From the NCBI RefSeq assembly GCF_040581485.1, contig NC_090132.1, positions 13,398,146 to 13,462,145 on the forward strand: a stretch of DNA of 64,000 nt. The letters are read 5' to 3'. The DNA is from Linepithema humile. Lineage: Eukaryota; Arthropoda; Insecta; Hymenoptera; Formicidae. This document shows, one piece after another, positions 55,665-64,000 of the stretch (position 1 is its first letter; every line of letters starts with the position of its first letter). The translations under genes and the position numbers were made by a program. The notes beneath the pieces were generated by a model. The model was given only the letters and a program-made list of their open reading frames with translations, did not search any database and was not told the origin of the DNA.

Positions 55665-56090
55665 TTACTGATCTTCTAACAGAGGTTGTAAGTACTTATT
55701 TAATTCGCCATAGTTTCTCATTTGAATTTCTTTCAAGTCTTTATTTGCAACACTGACACTATCGTCTTCGTAAGGTGCCGGAGGGGCTGATTCCTTGAAC
55801 TCGTCGTCCCTGGCTGCTTCATTCCTAGGGGTAGATTGCTGTCTGCTTCCCAATTGTAACAACAAATGTGTAATGGAGCTCCAAACTGCCCCGATGAGAT
55901 GTATGCTCCATCCATACACTGAGTGGAGTGTATATCCTCGAATAAGCGAGTCAACCATGAATTTAACAGTTCGTATAATCAGGAATATGGCCAATATTCC
56001 GGCGCTGGCAGAACCAAATGTGATGAATCCATGCCATATTCGGGTGCTGTTATGGCGACTCCACCTAAGGTCCCCATACTTTACTCTTTC
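55665..56090 (-). pseudogene. Envelope-glycoprotein-like carboxy end (chuvirus/retroelement env type)
   Basis: An open stretch whose last part ends at 55665 has a membrane-spanning segment (GILAIFLIIRTVKFMVDSLI) followed by SVYGWSIHLIGAVWSS and a polar tail. I associate this pattern with the transmembrane/tail region of chuvirus-like glycoproteins found in insect genomes, often captured by LTR elements. It lies about 60 bp upstream of a polypurine tract and an LTR on the same strand, the usual place for env. Only the end of the gene is here; further upstream the frame is lost. Assignment rests on memory of the pattern. Confidence 0.45.
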
Positions 56091-56109
56091 TCTTTTCTCG
56101 CTCTCGTAT

Positions 56110-56607
56110 ACATGGGAAATTTTAAAACCTTATTATTAATAATAATTATTGACAATTATTCACTTGGTTTAACAATATGGATAATATAAAAATAAATAAG
56201 TATCTCTGTCGTAAAATAATTATAATATTACACTAATTGCGTTTCTAATCGTTAATTGTTTATACAAAATGCCACTAATGTTATTAACAAGTAAGCTACA
56301 ACGTTAAAACAACGATCTATTATGTCTTAACCATAAATTTAAACAATGGTAATCCGCAGCCTTAAAATGACATGTAGTGCGAACTCACTTTTGGAATAGT
56401 CTATGGTCGGCCACTAGTACCAACGAAATGTAACTAGACCGAAATACTTTTAGCAGTACCTGTCACCCAACCTAACTTTTGCTTCAGACTGTACGCATGT
56501 AAACACAGGTGTGACTCAATGATCTCATAAGAAAGGAATGTACACATCACGCGATCGATCATACGATGTCCACTGCGCAAGTCAAAAGAGTGGGATAGCC
56601 CACTATG
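56110..56607. other. No gene seen
   Basis: AT-rich then mixed non-coding DNA between the env-like piece and the second Harbinger remnant. Confidence 0.4.
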
Positions 56608-56767
56608 GGTGCGTTCGTTTTGGGCGCTCATGCGCTGTAAGCGCTCACGCTTATAAGCGCTATTTTTCACCGTTTTTTTTTACGCTTATGCGCTTACACG
56701 AATGCTAACAAAGGCGTTCTCTTTGGTATTAGTAAGCATTATAAGCGTGTCAAGACAAATAACCAAG

Positions 56768-56982
56768 ATGGAGATTGAAAGATTAATTCCTATGTGGTCG
56801 CAAATGTTAATTGCGTTTGAAGTATGTTTCGACGAAGAAGATTATAATCATACTAAAGAACTAGAAAATATTACTTATCTTTATAAATATTCTACTAATA
56901 AGCGTTCAATAATAAAACTGAAAAACTATGTTGAAAAAATCATACCATTGTATGATGATAAATTATTCAAATCACATTTTAG
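56768..56982 (+). pseudogene. Harbinger transposase exon 1 remnant
   Basis: Aligns with the end of exon 1 of the complete element: KNYVEKIIPLYDDKLFKSHFR against KDYVEKIILNYTAEEFKSHFR, with the same GT donor position. The middle part is diverged, so this is another subfamily. Confidence 0.7.
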
Positions 56983-57082
56983 GTATGTATAATGATTTTT
57001 CTATAAATAGATTTCGATTCTGTACCATGTAATGTAAGGAAAATTATAAAAGTGAATAAATTTATAAGTTGTTGATAATATC

Positions 57083-57190
57083 AGGAGACGCGGTAGTGTC
57101 TCCGGCCAAGTTCAAAAAACGACACTACTAAGTCAGGAAAAGAATCTCTGGCAAAGTTCAGAAAATGACACTACTAAGTCTCTTATTCTG
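57083..57190 (+). repeat. Dispersed short repeat, copy 3 (diverged)
   Basis: GAGACGCGGTAGTGTCTCCG and later words echo 47090-47335, but the match ends after about 50 bp. Confidence 0.45.
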
Positions 57191-57479
57191 CGCGCACAAA
57201 GTCGACTTTTCGGGGGTTTGTAGCAACTAAAATATAAAAAATTTTATAAAAACACATAGTATATCCTTAAAGGCGGCATCGCTACGACTAATTTGAGCCA
57301 AAAAAAATTTAATTTGGTCCAGCCGTTTCAGAGATACAAGCGTTCAAAAAGTGATGTTGGTAATGCAAAAATTAAGAAACGTCGTCTCCTTATTCTTCTC
57401 CTCTGTCTGCAGGGGCGGATGAAGAATTTACGGGGCCCAGAGTATTATCATTATCATTAAAATTTACGGGAATTTCTCG

Positions 57480-57900
57480 CAGCAGGTGCCAAGAGTCGAC
57501 GATTTCGACTTCCCCGAGTTGCGCTACGGGAATTCCTCGCACCAGATGTCAAGGGTCGACGAATTCGACTTTTGCGAGTTGCGCTACAGAAATTTTTCGC
57601 ACTAGGTGCAAAGGGTCGACGAATTCGACTTCCCCGAGTTGCGCTACGGGAATTCCTCGCACCAGGTGTCAAGAGTCGACGAATTCAACTTTCACGAGTT
57701 GCGCTACGAGAATTTTTTGCACCAGGTGCCAAGGGTCGACGAATTCGATTTTCGGGAGTTGCGCTACGGGAATTCCTCGCATCAGGTCCCAAGAGTTGAC
57801 GAACTCGAGTACCCCGAGTTGCGCTACGTGCATTTCTTGCACCAGGTGCCAGGAGTCAATGAATTCGACTTCCCCAAGTTGCACTACGAAAATTTCGCAA
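57480..57900. repeat. 60-bp tandem repeat, seven units, codon-sized
   Basis: GTCGAC (or a one- or two-base variant) recurs at exactly 60-bp spacing: 57495, 57555, 57615, 57675, 57735, 57795 and 57855. In one + frame each unit reads close to RVDEFDFPELRYGNSSHQVP, 20 codons. One unit has a stop (about 57600). Open frames also occur in other phases on both strands because the unit is a multiple of three. Confidence 0.95.
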
Positions 57901-57959
57901 ACATGAAAGAGAGAGAGAGAGATATGACATATTTTGATGTAAAATCTAAAATTTCTTAA

Positions 57960-59097
57960 AATATTTAGTTATCGATAATCTTACCGTAATATTTTTATGC
58001 GCAGAATAATAAAACGAATCAATACGTGTAAAAAAACCCATTGTTATTTTGAAGAAAAAATATGTAATTTACAATGTACTTTTTTTAACAATTATGCGTT
58101 TTCTTTACTACTTCTCATTATTCTAATCATAAAAGTATTACGGTAAGATTATCCATAACTTAATATTTTCAGAGATATTTTAATTTAAATTTTATATTGA
58201 AATATGTCAGATTAAGATATAAAATAACTCGAAGAGTATTAAAAAGAACTTCTGCAAAATATGAAAAAGAAAATTATTATATCCTTTAATCTTGTTAATA
58301 TTTTATTAACAAATAAACTGCCATGTAATAGAATTTTATTAGTATTAATGAACGAAGAACATCTCATCGACGTCGATATCGATTCAGTCGCAAAACTTAT
58401 AATGTAAAATCATTTAGTTAATATGTTATTAAGTTAATATAAATGTTACATTCGAAATGTAGAAAAATAATTTAAAAATAATTTAAATTTTGTCACATAA
58501 TTAATTTTGTACATTTCTGTACATTTTTATGTTAACTTAATTACATATTAACTAAACTATTTTACATTATAACACGTCTTGTGTTTTATATAGCATTTAA
58601 GTCATATGAAACAGATGTTTTATTAGCAATATTAGAAAATAACTAATTACATAAGTCTCGCGTTTGATATCACAGTTACGTTATGTGAAACATAATAAGT
58701 GTCATTTCGAATATTTTAACTATATTATTTTATGTTTAACATGTCTTTAATTTGATATCATTGTTTTTTTTCGCATATTTTGTAAAAATTTTAACAAAAC
58801 CGTGATATGAAGCCAAAGATATTTTATATCAGCTATCCATGGCTTTATATCAATGGGGCAGTCAAACCGAAGACATGTTACAACGAAAAATAGTTTAGTT
58901 TGAATATTCGAAATAAAACATTTGTTTCACAGAATGTAAGTGTGATACAAAACACTTGTGTTAAAATGTAAGATAATTTAGTTAATGTACAACTAACTTA
59001 ATATAAATGTTACATTCAAAATGTACAAAAATAATTAAAAAATAATTTCAATTCTGTCACATAATTAATTTTGTACATTTATAAAAAAGTAGGTGAT
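57960..59097. repeat. Diffuse palindromic non-coding DNA
   Basis: ATCTTACCGTAATATTTTTATG near 57980 is inverted near 58130-58150. A block with CATAATTAATTTTGTACATT occurs at about 58495 and 59060, and parts of 58400-58600 recur inverted at 58930-59090. No gene. Confidence 0.6.
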
Positions 59098-59960
59098 ATA
59101 GCACAAAAATTCATAAATGATAAGGTCTGGCCAAGTTCCAAAAAAGACATTCCAATATGTTTATATTTTAATAATTATCTAAATTTTTAATATATCACCA
59201 ACATGAAAAGTAACTGATATGTTATTCAAGGTGCAAATTCAAAATAAACATACATAAAATATTCATAAAATGTATAAATAAAACTGATCAAAATTTGATT
59301 AAAAAAAAATTTAATTAAAATAACAAAATATTTATTAAAAAATACAAAAAAACTTGGCGCTGCCAACGGGTTTCACCCATCCCCCCCCCCTTAGCGCAAC
59401 CCCTTCACGCCATTTACCCCTTTCCTCCCCCCCCCCCGTCAAGAGGCTCCACCACTCCTCCACCCCTTTACCTCTTTACACATTTTGGCTGCGTTCCGTA
59501 AAGCGCATATGCGCGCATCTATCTATAGTATACATATAGATACGTATAGATAGATGCGCGCATATGCGCTTTACGGAACGCAGCCATAGTATTATGAAAC
59601 AACGAAAATGAGTAATAATGTAATAATAGCATGATTAATTGACATCATGTAATTAATTGACATTAGGTAAGTTAACATGTTGTTCGGTGTGGCAGCGCCA
59701 AGTGTTTTTGTATTTTTTAATAAATATTTTGTTATTTTAATTAAATTTTTTTTAATCAAATTTTGATCAGTTTTATTTATACATTTTATGAATATTTTAT
59801 GTATGTTTATTTTGAATTTGCACCTTGAATAACATATCAGTTACTTTTCATGTTGGTGATATATTAAAAATTTAGATAATTATTAAAATATAAACATATT
59901 GGAATGTCTTTTTTGGAACTTGGCCAGACCTTATCATTTATGAATTTTTGTGCTATAAGA
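59098..59960. mobile_element. Palindromic element related to 49981-51257
   Basis: Arms 59098 to about 59365 and about 59690-59960 are inverted copies. The inner border words (CTTGGCGCTGCC and complement) match those of the 49981-51257 element. The centre contains a C-rich stretch and another small hairpin. Confidence 0.7.
59487..59587. repeat. Near-perfect 100-bp hairpin
   Basis: GGCTGCGTTCCGTAAAGCGC and the following about 25 bp are repeated inverted around a small AT core. The terminal GGCTGCGTTC recalls Harbinger-type MITE ends, but no TWA duplication is evident. Confidence 0.7.
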
Positions 59961-60456
59961 TTATATAGATACTTTAGTAAATTTGTTTACTTTTGTAATT
60001 TTTACCACATTGCATCATACAGAATCGACTCTCTGTTCTTTTTAACTAAACTTCAGCACAATATTTTTCCTCTTTTTTTTCTCTGTTATAGTGTTTCAAA
60101 ATTCACTGCCAGTGCTAAAAATCTATAGTTTACATTACATGCAATATATATAGATTTTCAGTGCTAGCCATAAATTTTGAAATACAACCGAAATTAAAGA
60201 GAAAAAAGGCTAGATGAAAGATAGGTGCAAAAAGTTTTGTTAAAAGGTATAGAGATTTATTTATTTATTGTATCAATTTCATTTTTAATCTAATTTGTTA
60301 TTTTTAATTAGAATAAAACAAGCTACATTTTATTTTATCTTAAATTTGATAAAACCTTCATTATTAAGATCAATGCCTGGACATAAGACAATATCAGCAG
60401 AAAAACAGTTTCTTATAGCAATATGGAAAATGGCCACACCAGATTCATATCGGTAT

Positions 60457-61199
60457 GTGTTCGTGTCGAATTCGCGCGTATGCTAGCGGCGATGCAGACA
60501 CAGATTACCGGAACCGTTTTTCACGAAAAACGCGCAGCAAACGGAGTCGCGGGTGGAATCCCTTTTTTGAATTGAAGCTGAAAGTCTTTATGCGAATTAT
60601 TATCTCGACAAATCGTTCAACTCGTGCGACCGTTTCTCATACGTAGCAGCAAGGCCAGAAAATATTATTCAGCCGATCAAAGCACAGTCGAAAAACAAAG
60701 CTTATAAACACGAGCGAGTTGAAGATAAAATGTCTGGTGTTCGAACTTACGGAGAAATAAAGCAACTGTCTATTTTTTAGTAAACCAGGCAATAACATTT
60801 AATTAACACAAATTTTAACAATTAAATGAACAAATTCCAACGAAAGTAATTGACGTTAATTCGCACTCGGATTCGTGAAATCGCGGAGAGCGGTTCGACA
60901 ATTTAGTCTCAAGATTTTCAGATGCGTTTTAGAAGGAATTAATAATCTGAACGTTTCGACTGTTTAAGAACAAGTGAAGCTTTCAAAACGATCTCTCGCG
61001 ATCGACGGCGATCGATCTCATCGAGCGACGAAATTCGGCGTCGCGACTTGCGCATTAGAGTTTGCGGCGGTTGTCGAGACGCCGAATTTCGAGTGATCGC
61101 TTAGCTTGTGTAGCGGAGCTTTATGTCGCAGCGGTTTTCTTCATTTAAACTATTTGCGTTTATTTACGAAGATCTTGCATTTATATTGATCTTAAACAT
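60457..61199 (-). repeat. BEL/Pao 3' LTR (743 bp)
   Basis: On the - strand it starts TGTTTAAGATC, directly after a polypurine-like GGCGGGCGG, and ends CGAACACA. The other LTR is outside the window. It sits at the splice donor of the broken Harbinger exon. Confidence 0.75.
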
Positions 61200-61393
61200 A
61201 CCGCCCGCCTTGGAATGGCAATTCCGAAATATGATCGAACTCTCGAACTAGTGAAAACGCTCGACAACGAAGCTCCAGCCGTAATACCGTCGCGAATGCG
61301 AAATTGATGACTGGTGAAATTCGAGTAAACACAGAATCAAATTCGATGATAAATTCTTGTGAGTTTCTTGGCGTGGGGTTTTTTTTTTTTTTT
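61200..61393. other. 3' untranslated part of the BEL/Pao element
   Basis: Between the pol stop codon and the LTR on the - strand. Has a T19-20 run (61379-61397) that abuts the stop. Confidence 0.6.
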
Positions 61394-64000
61394 TTACACC
61401 GATGGAGTGTTCGTTGGCTCGCTATCGAGAGGTAATAAACATAATTTTGTGATTGGGCGCTTGAATTCGGACGACGCTGTTTTTATTGACACGACGCGAG
61501 GTAATGCATCTGAACCAGAGTGTAATTGCGTAATGCGCCCGAGCTCCCATTTGCAGGGAGGCAAATCTGGCTTGCGCAAGAGAACCATCTGACCGACCTT
61601 TATTATTTCTTGTTTGCGCTTCCATTTGACTCGTTGCTGGAGTGTGTTGACATATTCGTTTTGCCAGAGTTTCCAGAATTTTTCGGTCATTAATCGCACG
61701 CGTTGCCATCGTGACAACCGACTTTCCTTCAGATTGAGCAACGATGGTTCAGGAGTCGTTGTGATAGCAGAACCGATTAGGAAATGGCCCGGAGTCAAGG
61801 GTTCGTAATCGTCGAGATGGTCGCTTTGCGGCGCAATAGGTCGCGAATTCAAGCACGCCTCTATTCGACAAAGAAGCGTCGTGAATTCCTCGAATGTGAG
61901 CGTCTCGTTTTTGACTAGGCGGCGGAGATGATGTTTCACACTTTTTACACCAGCCTCCCACAGTCCGCCGAAATGCGGCGCAGATGGGGGAATAAAATTC
62001 CAGCTTACACTGTCAGTCGCGATTTTATTTTGAAAATTGCTCTCGGTGAGAGCGGCCCGATATGCGGACGCGAGCTCTCTGTCAGCGCCTAAGAATGTAG
62101 TTCCGTTATCGGAATACATTGACTCCGGTAATCCTCTACGAGAGCAGAATCGTAAATACGCATCGAGAAATGCGTCGGTCGAGTAATTACTAACGAGCTC
62201 AAGATGAATCGCTCGTGAATTAAGGCAAATGAATAAGGCGATATATGCCTTTTGAGTCTTGATTCCGCGACCGCTACTTGTGCGAATTTGGATCGGACCG
62301 GCATAATCAACGCCACAATGCAGGAAGCTGCGCTCTGGTTTTGTGACTCGGATCGCGGGAAGATTTCCCATTAACTGTGACGGAACAGCTGCCTTTTCGC
62401 GAGCGCACGGAACGCATCGATGAATGATGGCTTTGGTCATACTTCGACTGCGTAGGATCCAAAATTCCTGTCTTAATACATTTAAGGTTAGTTGTAATCC
62501 AGCATGCAAGGATCGCACGTGCGCATTTTTAATAATGAGATGGACAAGCGGATGTGACGCGAGTAGAATCGGATGCTTCCTGTTGAATGGGAGAGGCGAA
62601 TTTTGCAATCGGCCTCCCACTCGTAACACATTGTCCTGATCAATGAATGGATTAAAGGAAAGGATTGGACTTTTATGGTTGAGCGATCTTTTATGAGTGA
62701 GCGCTTGGATTTCCGTGGAAAATAAGGCTTGTTGGATATAGCGGATCCAATAAAGTTTAGCGCTGCGATACTCGTCAGCGGATACTGCGGCAGGAACTTC
62801 AGACCCTTGCGGTTGATCGTGCTTCCTGCGTTTACATTTATTTAAAAATTTATATATATAAGCTGTAACGCGGATCAATTTAGGCCAGGATGAATATTTT
62901 TTCGCTAGATCCCATTCGCGATCGTTCATTGCGACCGTTGCGCATGTAGTTCGCACTTCGAGCTCCGTTTCGTGAGACACTGTGCTATTCTCCATCGGCC
63001 AAAATTCGGAAGAGCGTTTTAGCCATGGTGGGCCTGACCACCATAAGTGATGATTGATTAAATCTTGTGCGAGCAATCCGCGAGACGCGCAATCAGCTGG
63101 ATTATCGTCGGTTGATACATGACGCCAAGTGAGATGAGGGAGATTTGCAAGAATTTCGGTGACGCGGTTTGCAACAAATGTTTTCCACCGAGATGGATGT
63201 TGACGAATCCACGCTAATACGATTGTGGAGTCCGTCCAACAGTAGCATTGAGTAGTATTTGCTGAGATTGATTCTTGTACGAATTTCATTAGCCGTGATA
63301 GAAGAACGGCGGCAGACAGTTCTAAACGCGGAATGCTTAAGGGCTTTAATGGAGCTACTCTAGATTTTCCGGCTATGAGCGATATTGTTGAGTTTCCGTC
63401 AGATGAAGTGACCTTGAGGTAAACAACTGCGGCGTATGCAACGAGCGAAGCATCGGCAAAGCCGTGCAATTCTTGCTTGACGACGTGTGGACCGCACCCT
63501 GTCCAACGGGGCACTCGGAATTCGTTGAGCAACCTAAGATTTGAATGAATTTGGTGCCATGTAGTTAATTGTGATGGTGGAATCTTTTGGTCCCACTCCA
63601 ATTTAAGGCGCCATAGAGTTTGCATGAAAACCTTTGCGATGATAGTTGCAGGTGTCACCCAACCAAGGGGATCGAAAATTTTTGCAATGATCGCAAGTAT
63701 CGAGCGTTTGGTATCTGGCGGATGGTCTTTTAATGTCGATTGGAATTGGAACACGTCGAGCACGGGATTCCAACCGACGCCGAGCACTTTGAGCGTTTCG
63801 CTCTCGTCGAGAGGTTTTGTGCAAGCGAGACCGTGATCCTCCGGGTTGATCTCGGCTAGAAGATCCTGCGAGTTGCTTGCCCATTTTCGTAATTCGAAAC
63901 CGCCGCATCGCAAGAGTCGAATCAACTGTTCGCGTACTTGACGAATGCGTGTTACGTCGTGTTCGCCGAAGAGTACGTCGTCGACATAAGTCTGATTCGT
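61394..64000 (-). CDS. BEL/Pao pol polyprotein, 3' part (RT end, RNase H, integrase), runs off the window
   Basis: Open from the right window edge, where the reverse transcriptase catalytic motif TYVDDVLFG is the first thing read. Then come the Pao-specific region (LGVGWNPVLDVFQF, LGWVTPATIIAKVFMQTLWR), an RNase H (LHGFADASLVAYAAVVY, LSIPRLELSAAVLL, CWTDSTIVLAWIR), the integrase zinc part (HAGLQLTLNVLRQEFWILR, HRCVPCAREKA), the core with D,D,E (CGVDYAGPI, MYSDNGTTFLGA, FGGLWEAGVKS) and a terminal DUF5641 domain (QMVLLRKPDLPPCKWELGRI). No stop or frameshift in about 870 codons, so the element may be young. Confidence 0.95.
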   Translation of the reverse strand, partial: TNQTYVDDVLFGEHDVTRIRQVREQLIRLLRCGGFELRKWASNSQDLLAEINPEDHGLACTKPLDESETLKVLGVGWNPVLDVFQFQSTLKDHPPDTKRSILAIIAKIFDPLGWVTPATIIAKVFMQTLWRLKLEWDQKIPPSQLTTWHQIHSNLRLLNEFRVPRWTGCGPHVVKQELHGFADASLVAYAAVVYLKVTSSDGNSTISLIAGKSRVAPLKPLSIPRLELSAAVLLSRLMKFVQESISANTTQCYCWTDSTIVLAWIRQHPSRWKTFVANRVTEILANLPHLTWRHVSTDDNPADCASRGLLAQDLINHHLWWSGPPWLKRSSEFWPMENSTVSHETELEVRTTCATVAMNDREWDLAKKYSSWPKLIRVTAYIYKFLNKCKRRKHDQPQGSEVPAAVSADEYRSAKLYWIRYIQQALFSTEIQALTHKRSLNHKSPILSFNPFIDQDNVLRVGGRLQNSPLPFNRKHPILLASHPLVHLIIKNAHVRSLHAGLQLTLNVLRQEFWILRSRSMTKAIIHRCVPCAREKAAVPSQLMGNLPAIRVTKPERSFLHCGVDYAGPIQIRTSSGRGIKTQKAYIALFICLNSRAIHLELVSNYSTDAFLDAYLRFCSRRGLPESMYSDNGTTFLGADRELASAYRAALTESNFQNKIATDSVSWNFIPPSAPHFGGLWEAGVKSVKHHLRRLVKNETLTFEEFTTLLCRIEACLNSRPIAPQSDHLDDYEPLTPGHFLIGSAITTTPEPSLLNLKESRLSRWQRVRLMTEKFWKLWQNEYVNTLQQRVKWKRKQEIIKVGQMVLLRKPDLPPCKWELGRITQLHSGSDALPRVVSIKTASSEFKRPITKLCLLPLDSEPTNTPSV

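Larger units (their letters stand above)
56608..60456 (+). mobile_element. Second PIF/Harbinger element, broken, with other repeats inside
   Basis: GGGTGCGTTCGTTTTGGGCG at 56608 resembles a Harbinger end. Two transposase exons are present: 56768-56982 (MEIERLIPMWSQ...YVEKIIPLYDDKLFKSHFR, then GTATGT) and about 60300-60453 (ISAEKQFLIAIWKMATPDSY), corresponding to exons 1 and 2 of the complete element above. A BEL/Pao LTR is inserted right after the second exon. The space between the exons is filled with a minisatellite and palindromes. Confidence 0.65.

Noticed and set aside
56434..56670. 78-aa - strand frame
   Set aside because: Overlaps a transposon end, no domain, chance-length ORF.
57480..57900. 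CRISPR-like array with 60-bp period
   Set aside because: Units are contiguous and similar throughout, with no spacers.

Overview
The window looks like a piece of an insect nuclear genome. A hymenopteran, possibly an ant, is my best guess. The grounds are spliced genes with GT/AG introns, an insect-type TMCO1 gene copy, and mariner, Harbinger, Copia, BEL/Pao, Penelope-like and LINE elements in AT-rich DNA. No host gene in it is plainly intact.

Region 1 (1 to about 17,977) is intronless, AT-rich and gene-dense on both strands, with 0 to 10 bp gaps or ATGA overlaps. It carries genes typical of nucleocytoplasmic large DNA viruses: RNA polymerase subunit 2, an RPB1 amino-terminal piece, the small subunit of ribonucleotide reductase, a HAD-type phosphatase, an EF-hand protein, an NlpC/P60 (poxvirus G6-like) protein and about a dozen unknowns. 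I read it as an endogenous, decaying fragment of a large DNA virus genome. Several genes have frameshifts or stops, and three host-type transposons sit in it: a LINE with a 14-bp target duplication, a TA-flanked MITE and a 988-bp inverted-repeat element. Its right edge (17,094-17,977) is a stack of nested palindromes.

Region 2 (17,978-24,926) has no recognisable genes. It holds palindromic MITE-like repeats, (CT)n tracts and MITEs nested inside one another. Region 3 (24,927-38,209) holds two wrecked host-type genes: a TMCO1 copy (+ strand; solo LTR in exon 2, stop codon in exon 3) and an OB-fold, RPA-like six-exon gene (- strand). Exon 3 of the second gene is split by a Copia element whose 3' LTR is itself split by a complete 4,254-bp Harbinger element.

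Region 4 (38,210-51,657) is again repeats: a 21-bp minisatellite, the same MITE composite as Region 2, an apparently intact Penelope-like retroelement with a 13-bp target duplication, a dead mariner, and large inverted-repeat elements. Region 5 (51,658-64,000) holds two 1.6-kb LTRs that each carry an ORF, an envelope-glycoprotein-like tail next to a polypurine tract, a second broken Harbinger, a 60-bp coding minisatellite, more palindromes, and the 3' half of a BEL/Pao element running off the window.

The virus-like genes would once have worked together in viral transcription (RPB1, RPB2), dNTP supply (R2) and unknown virion or host-interaction roles. The rest of the window is mostly transposons landing in each other, and target duplications give the order of insertion in several cases.
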